64,000 bases of DNA from Plasmopara viticola (Eukaryota > Oomycota > Peronosporomycetes > Peronosporales > Peronosporaceae), in assembly GCA_001695595.3 (NCBI GenBank), contig MBPM02000039.1, positions 310,001 through 374,000 on the forward strand, read 5' to 3'. The position numbers and the translations under genes are program-made. Numbering within the stretch: the stretch's first letter is position 1; each line of letters begins with the position of its first letter. This document shows, piece by piece, positions 11,515 to 22,509 of the stretch. The notes beneath the pieces are model-generated. The model worked only from the letters and a program-made list of their open reading frames with translations. It ran no database searches and was not told the origin of the DNA.

Positions 11515-11700
11515 CTAATAAGGCATCGATGACGAGTTTGTGCGTCGCTCAAGTAAAGCCGCTTCGTCCGTCAATTTTAATATTTGCTTACCTGTAGATT
11601 GCCCTGCATCAAAACCGGACGCAGCGAAAGCACCAACGAAAATCACTGCGGTGATAAACGCGTGCTCGATATGACGAATGCGCATAGTATGACGTGACAT
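11515..11700 (-). CDS. Short secreted, effector-like ORF (possibly truncated)
   Basis: This 61-codon frame starts with ATG; a second ATG at codon 6 gives a better signal peptide, MRIRHIEHAFITAVIFVGAF. Behind the likely cleavage site lies a charged stretch with GKQILKL and DEAALLERR. These loosely recall the degenerate RXLR and dEER positions of downy-mildew effectors, but there is no true RXLR. A GGTAAGC within it could be a splice donor. The length is far below that of typical effectors, so it may be a truncated relic, or chance. Function is not assignable. Confidence 0.28.
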   Translation of the reverse strand: MSRHTMRIRHIEHAFITAVIFVGAFAASGFDAGQSTGKQILKLTDEAALLERRTNSSSMPY

Positions 11701-13066
11701 TGAAGAGACATGACGAAATTATAGCTTAAAATACTCCTCGAGACATGTCCGAGGACGGACCCAGAAGTAAAAAGACGGCGATCGGCGTGGTCGCCGTATT
11801 AAAAAACCATGATATACGGTTCCACACATGTCTCGTGTGTCCACCTTGTCGTAGATTAATATTCTCGCACCATCTTTGAATGCTTCACCCTCTTTTCAGC
11901 AAGGGGAGTACATGAAGATCGCCAAAGCTTCATGCGCCAGTACATATCGACATGATGGCCGCCAACCGACTGATCGTAAGCTGTTTCTATATCGGCCTGT
12001 ATTAGAGGCAACACATCCAGGCGGTTTTTATGCAATCTGATTAGATTCCAAAATACATATGCATTTGTTCTCTTTATAGGAATAGGCGATTGTATAGTTT
12101 TCGATCAGAAAAAAATTCCAGATGTCTCACAATCATTGGGAATCAAGAGACCTTACTGGCTGAAAGTACTCGATGACGTGTAAGAAGCTAGATGGAGTGA
12201 AAAAGAATGATAGCTTCTAGAATGGTAGCAGTAGTTGGCCAAAAATCACAAGTTGTCTGAAGCAAGAAAATAAGTCGTTAGAGTTTTTACTTTAATATTC
12301 CTTCTCAATTTGCTTTTAGCAACACGCAAACTTCCTCCTTCATCGACTTCGCCCCGCTCGCGCCTCAGCCTCGTTCGACGACCGCCTAGTAGCACTTGTC
12401 GTGTCGTAAAGTCTTATGGTCACAGAGTGAGAAGCGAGTCACCCTGTGATTATTGGTACGAGCATATGGTGGGAAGTACCTGATTACAAGGGGTAGCCTT
12501 TCAGCACGAATTTAACGGTCAGTAATTGGTTAGTGTTGTTGCACGCTAGTTTGGTACAAACCTTCAGTTGTTCTGTAGTATAGTGCTTTTGGCTTTTAAT
12601 GCATCTCTGTTCTGCTTTTAGAAACAGGGAGAATCACTGCCAGGTAAGTTAATATCTTGACTTTGCTTGGTCCACATTCAACACTACTGAGCTGTGAGAA
12701 AACGAAAAACTCGTAAACTTTTTAAAGTATAGAGAACCCTAAGAGTTAGCCCACAAACCCGTTTATAGATAACCTGAAGCTTCTAACAAGCCGAAACAAG
12801 GAGCTTGGCAAGCTGTAGAATAACTATCAACTTGAAGCTTGTCCAACTTAACCGAAATGAAGTCTCGGATTGCAAGGACTCAGGTGCCAGGCATTTGGTG
12901 CACGGCATCACTGGAAACCTAAAACGCCGTCTTCGGCAGAATATAGAAGCTCTTGGAAGGTTCATTAGACCCCTCCATTTATACTAAAAGCATAAAAGTA
13001 GAAGAAAATTAAATCAGTATCTTTATTTCTTCAGGTTTTATCAATGTCTGGTAATTTGTGCATAGA
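11701..13066. other. Intergenic; possible LTR-element 5' junction near 12450
   Basis: No gene is seen. Near 12450, ATTGGTACGAGCATATGG resembles a shortened tRNA primer-binding site of LTR retrotransposons (TGGTATCAGAGC type) and lies about 740 bp before a gag-like frame. A long terminal repeat pair was not found, so this is only suggestive. Confidence 0.25.
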
Positions 13067-13135
13067 GCGCTGAAAAGTCCAGCAAACAAGGAGATCCTTT
13101 GGCTGGATCTCCTTGTTTGCTGGACTTTTCAGCGC
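13067..13135. repeat. Perfect 31 bp inverted repeat with 7-base loop
   Basis: The left arm 13067-13097 starts GCGCTGAAAAGTCC. The right arm 13105-13135 is its exact reverse complement, and the loop is TTTGGCT. All 31 positions pair. It is not part of a recognised gene. Confidence 0.95.
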
Positions 13136-13206
13136 CCAATTCCAACCCCTAGACCTCGTCAAAAAAGCCAAAAGAGTGCTCTCGATGCTAATGAGCTTTA
13201 CGAATA

Positions 13207-14007
13207 ATGTCGAGCTCAAGATCACGAGCGCTGACTCCGCAAGATGCGGTAAGTGCCAATGGCCAAGCGGAATTAACCGCTCAGGCTAATGTGACTTCAC
13301 CTGCAGTGACAGGACAAGACACACTGTTCATGCAGCAACTACTGCTGTATCTTACTAAGCAACAGCAGCAAAAACAGACCCAAGTGCAAGCTTATGCAAG
13401 CCCAGATGCAATAGGCTGATAAGCGCCGTAAGTTTCCCGTCGCATCAAGACGCGATCGGGAGGAAAAAATCCTCCTAATCACGGATGGAGACTTGGCGAA
13501 GATATCAAGTTTGAATTTCCGCTATGAAAGTGCACAAACTATGGGCACGGTTATAATACAATTGTGCGCGCGCTACAGGCCTAAGGATATCGAGAATGAT
13601 ATCCGAGAGCGGATGTTTCCTTAAACAAAGAAAAAACTCCACGAGCGTCTCTAGATTTCAGGACTTGATGTCCCGAACTACATTGGAGATCAGTAAATTG
13701 GAAAAGCGGAGGATGCATTACGAAAAAATTCGCAAAGAGGATCAAGGAAGAGAGTCCGAGTATTTTCCAATGGCCATTGAAGGTGCCTCCAACTTCGAGG
13801 TTGCCCATTACTCGTTTAGACAAATTCGTATATAAATCATGCCGCTTAAAGCATTGCCTACAGAATAAGACTATCGTGCGAACCAGTCAAGAACTCGAAA
13901 CAAAGCATTTTTCAAATGAAGGGGAAAGAGAACGACAACTGGACAAAATTGGCAACGTATACCAATTGTGGCGTTGTCGACCACATATCGCCGCAATGTA
14001 CCGTTAA
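13207..14007 (+). pseudogene. Decayed gag-like coding remnant
   Basis: The first frame (13207-13419) begins MSSSRSRALTPQDAV and contains MQQLLLYLTKQQQQKQ, a glutamine-rich helix recalling the start of retroelement gag proteins. Protein-like sequence continues in other frames: FPVASRRDREEKILL after 13420, SKLEKRRMHYEKIRKEDQ around 13700, and a charged stretch to about 14005. Frame changes and stops interrupt it. No reverse transcriptase or integrase follows intact. Assignment to a retroelement is inference. Confidence 0.35.
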
Positions 14008-14010
14008 ATA

Positions 14011-15545
14011 ATCGGTCAAGAGAGACCCGTCAATCAAGGGTTTACCATGGAAGCCGCGGTATGACCTCTTGAGTCAGTCATAAGAGTGATTTGAACTGCT
14101 TAAGGTCTTTTGCTACTCACAAACAAAGCGTTAGGCCGTAACGAAGGCTGCCTTTTCCGTCTTTTTTGGCCACCCAGTAGAGTGACCCTTTCTTATATAG
14201 TGCTTTAAGAAGCAGAGACGCTCTATCGGTCACCGTGGAATTTTGCGTCGTGATGTAGTTTCCCCACTTCAAAGATCTTGTGGGAGCCATTTGTTTGTCT
14301 ATGGCAAAATTATCAGAACGCCGTTATGATCGGGGATCAGACGCAGCGAGATCTATGTCAATAGTCTTGGATATTTGACTCTCGTTGGGACGTGATGGCT
14401 TTGACCATAAACCCATGCTAGAAAGTGAAACGTTTAACAATTGGCTTGGCATTTTGCTGAAGCCGAGACATCCTCAGAGGCGAGTTTTCCTATACCAACT
14501 GGTTATGCAAATTTAACGTTTTGCTCCCCGACAAGCAAGACTTTATCTAATGTGCTTAGCCTTGTCGCAGAAAAATTTGGCCATTCATGTAATTTCAATA
14601 CACATTCTCAGACGGAATGTGGCAATTATGGATCCAATTTGTCGCGAGATTGCACCAATCGTTGTGCATTTTTCGACACCAAGAACTCTTAATTTGTGAC
14701 GTTCGATGTAATATCAAAGTGCGTGTATAGATGCGGATGTGGTGGGGTCCATGCATAATTGGCTACCTATAAACAACGATATGATGCTCTTTGTCAAATT
14801 AACAATAAGAAGTTAGCTCAAAGTTTTCGCAGCACCTAGTACAGTGAACAATGATCAATAACTATTTGATTTACTACTGTTTTTACTTAATTAAGTTCAA
14901 ATGCTAATTCCTGCCGCAAAAACGGCAGGAAATTGTCCCTTTTTTGACCATCACCGCATTATACCATTCGATATGCATACCGATAGGGTACTCGTTTTCT
15001 TAAAGCTTTTGTTAACCAAAACCCCAGCTCTTTACATGAAAGATTCGCTTCATGTGAAAACCTTTTTTGCTTTTCTGCTGTAATGTGAGATTTAAATCAA
15101 TAAAATGACAAATGGCATTCATAATTCTTGCGCTACAAGTCGGATAGGACCAGAAACGACAGCAAAGAATGCTGCTGGTTATTTATGTTATAAACGATGA
15201 CCTGGAAGCTTAAAAAAAACTTGCTATAATGACCAAGGGTGGCTTCGTAATTCTGCGCCTAAGGTCGCGTTTGGGCTCTAGGAAGCTCAGAAGTATCTCT
15301 CCCGCCAAAATCTGCTCTGAAAAGAATTTACTAGAAGAGCCTTCAGCTGCAGCGCCACGAGGAGCGCTTGCACACCTGCGACTAATCATCCTCACCTCAA
15401 AAAAATGAAGAGTAATTGAAGCTTCGACAAAATGTTGCGTTGCGCTTTGCCGGTTAAGGCTGCAACGAACTCTCGAGCTAACGACGACGCTGTCAGAGTA
15501 CCGAGTTGAAGCCCTTCAATGTGTTAGCCTTGCTGTATACCGTAA
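14011..15545. other. Intergenic, no gene recognised
   Basis: Short frames only. A small 9 bp stem, TTCCTGCCG/CGGCAGGAA at 14908-14931 with a CAAAAA loop, is the only structure noted. Confidence 0.5.
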
Positions 15546-15740
15546 TTGGCATTCTCAAGGATTTCTCGTCAGAAGAAAGTAGTGCATGGCGCTCAGGCAA
15601 GACAAAAGTTTTACCGAGAAACAATCCGAGAGACTGGTTATGGATGCGGGATTATAAAGCATAGCTCCCGGACACGACGGTGTCGGATAAGGACTCGTAA
15701 ATTATCGCTGCATTTTGACAAAACTGTTCCAACTAACTAG
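15546..15740 (+). pseudogene. Possible Ty3/Gypsy integrase C-terminal remnant
   Basis: The frame contains GAQARQKFYRE and, about 35 residues later, RTRKLSLHFDKTVP. These loosely match the order of Gypsy integrase C-terminal blocks (RQK-Y-D-R ... KL-PRF-GPF). The sequence is too degraded to be functional. No intact pol frame surrounds it. Confidence 0.3.
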
Positions 15741-17013
15741 ACGAAATAATTGTGTCTACAGCAGACCGTTGAAAATTCTGATGTTCGGTCAGTCGGTCAC
15801 ACTGCGCAGCACGTACGCTGAGCTGGGTCAAAAATCTTCTTTATTATTGGTTAGCACTCGGCAATGCGACTCACGCATCTAAAGCCTTGACACACAGAAC
15901 TTTGTTAGCCCTTTGAATCGCGAATGCGTTAAAATGGATGGGCATGAAAAAATATGTCTCCTCGAGGCTATGCAACACCGGATCATTTGTTTTGGAAAAC
16001 ATTTATCAGACTATTTAAAAAGTCACTTGAAGTCATCAATCAGTCAAGAAATGCGATTGCAATTGGCCAAAAAAAAACGACGTCATTAGATAAAGCTTTA
16101 AATAAGCCGTAAAGTATTGCTGGATTCTAACAATCTATCACCAAAAATGGTGACTTCGGTAGTATTGAGTATGATAAAAATGTTTCGTCCGACCCTTCAC
16201 AGGGTTATAAGACATGGATTGACTTGCACCACGTATCTTTCCATACTTATCTGAAGACCAAGTTGAAATAATTGATAATTTTTAAGGCCGCGTGGCAGAT
16301 CGTGTGAGAGAGTGTATTTTCGTGCCAACTTCAGCTGTGACGGGGTCACACAGCACCTTGCACATAGGAGCCGTAGAGAAAGGCAAAGGCCCTACTCGTC
16401 GATGATTATTTACTACTTTCGAGTTATGTTGTAATTTGTAATTAGTGAACACCTTTATATTACAATGAAGCACTTATTGCAGCTTTGCAATCGTGATAGT
16501 GACAATATTGACTTTAGTATCCTTCAATATACCATTATTTGCATACCGATGTCAATAAGGATAGAAGACGCGTCGTGTACCAGTATCTACCATTCTTCCA
16601 GGGCTACTATTAACGGATCAAAGCTTTTACCACAAAAGGTTATATGGTAGCCTGTTACATCCTTTTCCACTTTAAGTTTGCTTACATGCAATAAGAGAGC
16701 AATGAGTGTCATCCATCGCTATTGACTTTGATACAATATACTAGTTTGGTCACAGCGATGATGAAATAAACAGCAAGAAAAGGTTGTCGGTTAGCCGAAT
16801 CGATTGGAAATGGTCTACCCACGCCAAGATAGCTGATTCGATTTTGTCAGCTGCCTACACCTTAATCGCTCTCTGCGCCTGCTCATGTTGACAGCACGAG
16901 CCCCAACTCCTTGTGAGTAAATAACTCCATTTGTGAGATAAGAGCTTAAGACTATAAACCTCGAGATGGCCCAGCTTCATTATACAGTACGTGATTTAAA
17001 AAATGCGATATAC
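15741..17013. other. Intergenic, no gene recognised
   Basis: No gene is supported. Sequence near 16336-16413 is one copy of a short dispersed repeat, listed separately. Confidence 0.5.
16336..16413. repeat. Short dispersed repeat, copy 1
   Basis: GGGTCACACAGCACCTTGCACA followed by GCGTAGA/CCGTAGA and TCGATGA...TATTTACT is shared with 48595-48675. A reverse-complement relative of its first 30 bases lies at 54133-54170. On the minus strand the core reads MCKVLCDPV, so it may descend from a coding mobile element. Confidence 0.55.
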
Positions 17014-17164
17014 ATACAATGCATCCATCGTTTCTGATCCCAGTTTGTAGCGACCTTTGGACCAACCGTATCCGACTGCTCCTACGAGCTCTGTAAAGCG
17101 GGATAGGTACATCACCCCACATGACACTTCTGGCACTCCATCCACGTTGCAATATATACCAATA

Positions 17165-17543
17165 GATAGATCTGCTGCATCGACGATCAAGAAATACCGG
17201 AGGAGGAGAATTTTGCCTCTCCTCTGCACCCTCTTAGTGAGGAGAGGCAGCTCCGATGCGATCTACTATACGACCTCGAGTGTAGTTGGGCTGCGGCTTC
17301 TTCAGGCCGACTTTGGATGTCAATGACCATGAAAAGAAGTTAGATTTCTCTAAATATTATAAGCGTGAGCTTTACAGTCGAACCAACTGCCGCATATGCC
17401 AATTTGAGGTCTCCGAACTGCGTCGGGAAGCCGTTGTCTCGAGACTTCACGCTGATTTGTTTCCACGCGACTTCACAGCCTTATGTGATGGCTGTTTTGG
17501 CCGCCGTATGATCATTCTTACTAGCCTCACCAACAAGGTCTAA
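17165..17543 (+). pseudogene. Protein-like fragment with two CxxC pairs, spliced or frameshifted
   Basis: Not recognised. An acidic frame (EIPEEENFASPLHPLSEERQ) runs to about 17330, and a second frame from 17286 carries KKLDFSKYYKRELYSRTN, then CRIC and, 35 residues later, CDGC, ending in TAA at 17543. The paired CxxC motifs suggest a zinc-binding fold. The two frames overlap and need a frameshift or a very short intron to connect. It could be a decayed gene or the last exon of an unseen one. Confidence 0.28.
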
Positions 17544-17613
17544 AGTGAAGAAATGCTCAGTACTTGGACTCCTGTGGATTAATATATAAAAATTGGTCGA
17601 TAATAGTAATTTA

Positions 17614-17943
17614 AGCTTGGAAAAGGTTGGGGTGACGCCCTCCTTCCAAGCGCGGGGGCTAAATGCTCGCGCGCTTCGGGCAGGTGCTCTCGGGCATCTG
17701 AAGGTCTCTAACGAGTCTCACCCTCGACGCGACGGTCTCCAGCACCGGGCGCCACCTGGGCTCTTACCAAGTCAGAGCTAAACAAAATAATGGAAGACCC
17801 TCACGACCTCGGTGCTGGCTGCACTGCCCCCGAACGAGACTCGACGTATGCAAACACCGCTCTTTGCCGTGGACTAGCCAGACTGAGCCTAGCACGTGCA
17901 TAACTTGGCAACGCGATAACGTAATACACTACATTACATTATT
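17614..17943 (+). mobile_element. SINE-like retroposon with ATTAC tail, copy 1
   Basis: About 330 bp, starting TTGGAAAAGGTTGGGGTGAC, GC-rich inside, and ending GCGATAACGTAATACACTAC plus ATTAC-type pentamers. Flanking target-site duplications AATAGTAATTTA (17602-17613) and AATAGTATATTA (17944-17955) agree at 10 of 12 positions. No clear box A/B promoter was seen, so the head origin is unknown. It contains open frames by chance only. Confidence 0.8.
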
Positions 17944-17955
17944 AATAGTATATTA

Positions 17956-20578
17956 TTGTATATATATCAAAACGTCCAAAATATCAATTTATATAGTAAT
18001 TTTGCGTTTTGGTATAATCTCAAATCCTTACTACGGTATGGCTCGAAATTTCTCATTATACATATGTAACAAGGTCTTCAAAAAGTGTTTATGCCATCGA
18101 TATTGCCAAAAAAAAATTGTCTAGCCTCCTCCCTTTTAATCAATTAATTTCGTTGCTTGTGATATAGTGTCAAGCTCGCAGCGCCGGTATTACATGACCA
18201 AAGTCAAGGAATCCAAATAAACAATCTATCATGTCGAGCCCTGACCCGCAAATTTCCAATCTTTTAACGAAGCGAAAGCTAGACTGTTTGCAGCACGCGC
18301 TAGAAGTCCACCTGACACCAATGCATCTTTCTCTAAGTAGCATTAAGAAAAGTTTGGCTGCTATCGCTCGCTTTTAAGCAAGCCAACCTAGAGGTACTTT
18401 CAAATATCAAACTTTTAAGAGGCCAACCTGTCGGAGAATTTGTGCACTTAGTCAGATGAGAACAGGTCGCTTGCCATGCTTCGAATAAATTGGCAAACAA
18501 TGCCACTGAGCAAATACCGCTACACAATAATTAATGACGTTGGTAGCATGCCTGCAATGGAAGACAAAACAGCCGCAGTTTAAAAGACTAGAAATGTATC
18601 AACGATGGGGTGAGTATCTTGTCCTTCTACTTATAAGTGAAAATTATTCTTACCTTTTCCATAAACTAAATTGGAAAGTGTTTATTAGTGGACAAATATT
18701 CATTTCAACATGCAAGGACCTCATAAACCTGTTCAATGTACGAAAGCTTGTGGCCACCAAATACTTAAAAAAGATGACAAGCGGCTGGATCAAGAGACAG
18801 CTTATATGACCATAGACAACCGGCGAAAGAGGCAACAAATACATCATTAGCAGCCACAGTCCTTTAATCCAACAAAGTCGACCATAATGAATTGAAGACG
18901 CTGAAATCCGATAAAAAAAATGTCATGACTTAAAGCTACTCTTCATGGAGAAATTGATTTTGTGGAAACAGACAAGATGCAGCCGAAAAAGCTCAGACCC
19001 TGTGCGTACATCCACCGCAAAAAACAGAGCACATGAGATGCAATTACAAAAATGTCGGATACACCAAAGCTTTTAAGGCTTACTGTGAAAAGATGAATGA
19101 CGACAGCACCAAAATCTAGACACAAACAACGAGTTTCTTGAGCTAGCTCCTGGGTTAATGCAATCTTGTTGAAAAAATAAGCTCCGTCGTGTACTTGAAG
19201 GCCATAAAATTACTGACGCGATTTATCACCACTCAATCGCTGCTCCAGAACTAATTTTAAATTGAAATGTTGCCACTACAACAAAATCGGCAAAAGAAGC
19301 AACTTCAGAATTTACAGCTACACAACGTTTGCCAATTAGTCAACCTGAAGTTAGCGCCGTCTCATCTGTAACAGAAAGCTTTGGCAAGATAAGATGCTGA
19401 ACCCGTATCGAAAAAAACAAAAGCTGGAAGTTAATAATCGCCGCTTCAGCGAAACACCACTAGCAGATTAAATGAACGACAAGATAAGCAGCGTCATACC
19501 CAAAAACAAACGCTGAAGCCTCGAGAAAATGCGATGAATACATAAGAGCGGCTGTTGGACAAGCGCAATATACATAACAAATCATTTTTTTTAATTTTTC
19601 AAATCAAATCAAGTCAGTCTAAGTACGAATGCCGTGACCTTAGCTCGAAAATTTTGCCGGCTACGTGCGACCGTGGCACACTAATTTGGCTTCCAAAGAC
19701 ACAGCACGACTGTAAAACTAAGCTTTAGTAACTGTCTCTGAGCACACTTAGCAAAATGGAAACCTTCGTTTGCCACTAAAGTGTAGGCAATTATATTTTA
19801 TAAACGCCAAGAGAATTAGGATTTGAGCTTATGTGAAGCTTCAAGTACTTTTGCAGGTCCAAACTAAATCTTGATGAAAATGCTGGCGAACGAAATTACT
19901 TTTGCACAGCGAAATTACAGAGCAAGTTGTCTGTCCCGTGCAAAAATTACCGGATGATGTCGTGCGTACGGCCTAGCTAATCTGAATATCGCCACGGCTC
20001 TCGAGCAAATTTTCGTTTACTCAAACCTCTTTAATTTGGATATTTTAAGTACGTTTTTTGTGAATGCGTATTTGCAGAGCAGTCGTATAGAAGGGGGATA
20101 TCTCAATTAATGCTAACCAGCAAATGCTCCATGCCTTCGCAGAAATTCTAATGGACAACAAATCATCATAAGGATTCTATATACATACGTGGGCTATAAT
20201 TAAGTAATACCGTACTTCTAAGGCCTTATCTTGTTGTAGTGGCATAAATTACAGAACAACTTGCTTAAAAAAATCATGACCAGAAAAATAAACTTAGGAT
20301 CATAGAGTTCTCAAAAGTTTAACCGGAGATTTAAGTCAGGCTCAATATAACATGGGTAAACCTCTTTCGTGCCACAAAATTTCTTTAAGAGAGAAGCCGT
20401 CAAATTCATGTTAAATTTATATCTCTGAATCTGTAAGCAGTGTTTTCACTGCTTGTGCATGCAGTGCCAGGCCACCTTCGTTTCCAACAATGGCAAATCT
20501 TGATCGATTATCTGCCTCTCTGTCACGCCTCGCCTACTTGTTTAAAACGAACCCAGGATCAGCGAGACGTTGCATAAG
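17956..20578. other. Intergenic, no gene recognised
   Basis: The region is rich in A and T, with frequent stops on both strands. No supported gene was seen. Confidence 0.55.
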
Positions 20579-20593
20579 TCATTCATCGTTTTT
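20579..20593 (+). promoter_or_regulatory. Inr-like motif of the first ankyrin gene
   Basis: TCATTCATCGTTTTT partly fits the oomycete Inr consensus. It lies 35 bases before the ATG at 20614. Confidence 0.4.
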
Positions 20594-20613
20594 ATATCAG
20601 CCCAACAGTCTCT

Positions 20614-22509
20614 ATGGTGCGTCCTCCGAACCCGCTCACGTCCGTCATTGTTGTATGCAACACCAACTGTCGAGTTGCCGCTCTTCACCGCGTTCTAGAC
20701 ACCATTAGCGAGTTTGTGGACTACTCTGTGCGTTGGTCTCTCCCCAGTGCATGTGGGTTCGATGACCTCAATGGAGCACTTCGTTTAGTCCAACGAGTCA
20801 TGCTCCATGAAGCACTCGAGGCCGAGAAAGCCAAGCTTATTGTCAATAATGACGTCAGCGGAAAAGATCAGTCACAAACAACTGTGCCGCCTAGCATGAA
20901 TGCAACATTTGTCCTCCTCAAACGAGACGACCCGTTTTATCGACAGAGAATTTTTACCCTCGCAATGGCAAAAGCGGCAGCTCGAGGTGATTTGCGATTA
21001 ATGAAGTGGCTCGTTCAGCAATTTCCAGGATGCTACGTGACCCTGGCAGTCGAAGAAGCGGCCAAGAACGGCCACTTGGACGTGTTAAAGTGGCTCTATC
21101 AACTTAACTCTGATAAAAAAATTGATACAACAAAAGATGAAGTGAAATCTGATCAGGTTGACGTCTTTTGGGGTTCGAGAGAGCTCTTCTACGCTGGTCA
21201 GAACGGTTATCTGCACGTTGTCGAGTGGCTTCAAGAGCACACAAACCCTACTCCGACGCACATGTTTTTTGTGACGCTCGAAGAGGCAGCCAAAAATGGC
21301 GATCTGGCCATGGTCAAGTGGCTCTGCGAAGTTCGTGGCGAGCAATCTTCTTATGCTTCTGTACTAGCAGCGAGTGAGGGGCATTTAGATGTGCTTCAGT
21401 GGCTTCGAGGCAATTTTTTGAATCCTAAAGCGTCAGTATCAATGGACGATGCGGCAGCAAATGGTCATCTCCATGTGCTCAAATGGTTGCAAACCAATGC
21501 GGGGTATGCAACGATAGCAGCAATGAACAATGCAGCTGGCAATGGACATTTTGCTGTTGTGAAATGGCTGCACCAAAATCGAAAAGAGGGCTGCACGACC
21601 GCTGCAATAGATCTCGCCGCTGCCAATGGGCATCTCGAGATTGTACAGTGGTTGCACGGTGTTCGAAAAGAAGGGTGTACGAAAGCTGCAATCGATGAAG
21701 CTGCAGCAAATGGCCACCTTTCAGTCGTACAGCTGCTCCATCAGTGTCGCAAAGAGGGATGTACGACACGGGCCATGGACGGTGCTGCAGCAAATGGCTA
21801 TCTACCAGTAGTCCAGTGGTTGCATCAATACCGTCAAGAGGGGTGTACCACAGCAGCGATGGTTGGGGCAGCACGTGCAAATCATTTAAAGATTGTGGAA
21901 TGGCTGCACAAAAACTGTGACAAGGGCTGTACACTTGAGGCTATGAACCTTGCGGCTCGCAACGGTCACTTGGAGGTGGTGCAGTGGCTCCACCGTAATC
22001 GTAAGGAAGGATGTACGTCTGATGCCATTGACCAAGCTGCCGCTCACGGGCACTTGCACGTCGTGCAGTGGCTTCATCAGAATCGGCAAGAAGGATGCAC
22101 GTTTGAGGCAATGGATCAAGCAGCGAGTGCGGGACATCTTCACGTTGTGCAGTGGCTACATGAGAATCGCATTGAAGGCTGCACGAAGGCGGCAATGGAC
22201 AATGCTGCAGCCAGAGGCCACTTAAACGTGGTACAATGGCTCCATGTACACCGACTCGAGGGTTGTACGAGTGCTGCAATGGATGGAGCTGCTGAGGGTG
22301 GACACTTTCAGGTGCTGTTGTTTCTACACAGTATGCGCCCGGAGGGGTGTACGTCCAAAGCGTTTGTGAATGCAACGACAGCAGATGAGCTGGAGATTTT
22401 GCAATGGCTGTTCGAACACTACAATCAAGAATTTGGACGAGACCCGCTTCAGCTGTACGCTTTCGACAAGTTCTACACTCTTCGGTGGCTGAAACAGAGA
22501 CTACGATGA
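20614..22509 (+). CDS. Ankyrin repeat protein with 28-residue repeats
   Basis: This 631-residue, intronless protein has a non-repeat N-terminal part (about 1-115) followed by ankyrin-type helical repeats to the end. The C-terminal half holds ten regular units of 28 residues of the form EGCT-xAxD-AAxNGHLxVVQWLHxxR. These are shorter than the canonical 33-residue ankyrin repeat, apparently by loss of the beta-hairpin part. Such repeats form large families in oomycetes. A DPF-YRQ-FTLAMAKAAARGDL junction and a LQWLFEHYN segment near the end are shared with the paralogue at 29746-31572. No signal peptide or membrane segment is evident, so an intracellular protein-binding scaffold is likely. Partner and role are unknown. 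A Phe-Trp-Gly insert around residue 187 interrupts the early repeats. Confidence 0.9.
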   Translation: MVRPPNPLTSVIVVCNTNCRVAALHRVLDTISEFVDYSVRWSLPSACGFDDLNGALRLVQRVMLHEALEAEKAKLIVNNDVSGKDQSQTTVPPSMNATFVLLKRDDPFYRQRIFTLAMAKAAARGDLRLMKWLVQQFPGCYVTLAVEEAAKNGHLDVLKWLYQLNSDKKIDTTKDEVKSDQVDVFWGSRELFYAGQNGYLHVVEWLQEHTNPTPTHMFFVTLEEAAKNGDLAMVKWLCEVRGEQSSYASVLAASEGHLDVLQWLRGNFLNPKASVSMDDAAANGHLHVLKWLQTNAGYATIAAMNNAAGNGHFAVVKWLHQNRKEGCTTAAIDLAAANGHLEIVQWLHGVRKEGCTKAAIDEAAANGHLSVVQLLHQCRKEGCTTRAMDGAAANGYLPVVQWLHQYRQEGCTTAAMVGAARANHLKIVEWLHKNCDKGCTLEAMNLAARNGHLEVVQWLHRNRKEGCTSDAIDQAAAHGHLHVVQWLHQNRQEGCTFEAMDQAASAGHLHVVQWLHENRIEGCTKAAMDNAAARGHLNVVQWLHVHRLEGCTSAAMDGAAEGGHFQVLLFLHSMRPEGCTSKAFVNATTADELEILQWLFEHYNQEFGRDPLQLYAFDKFYTLRWLKQRLR

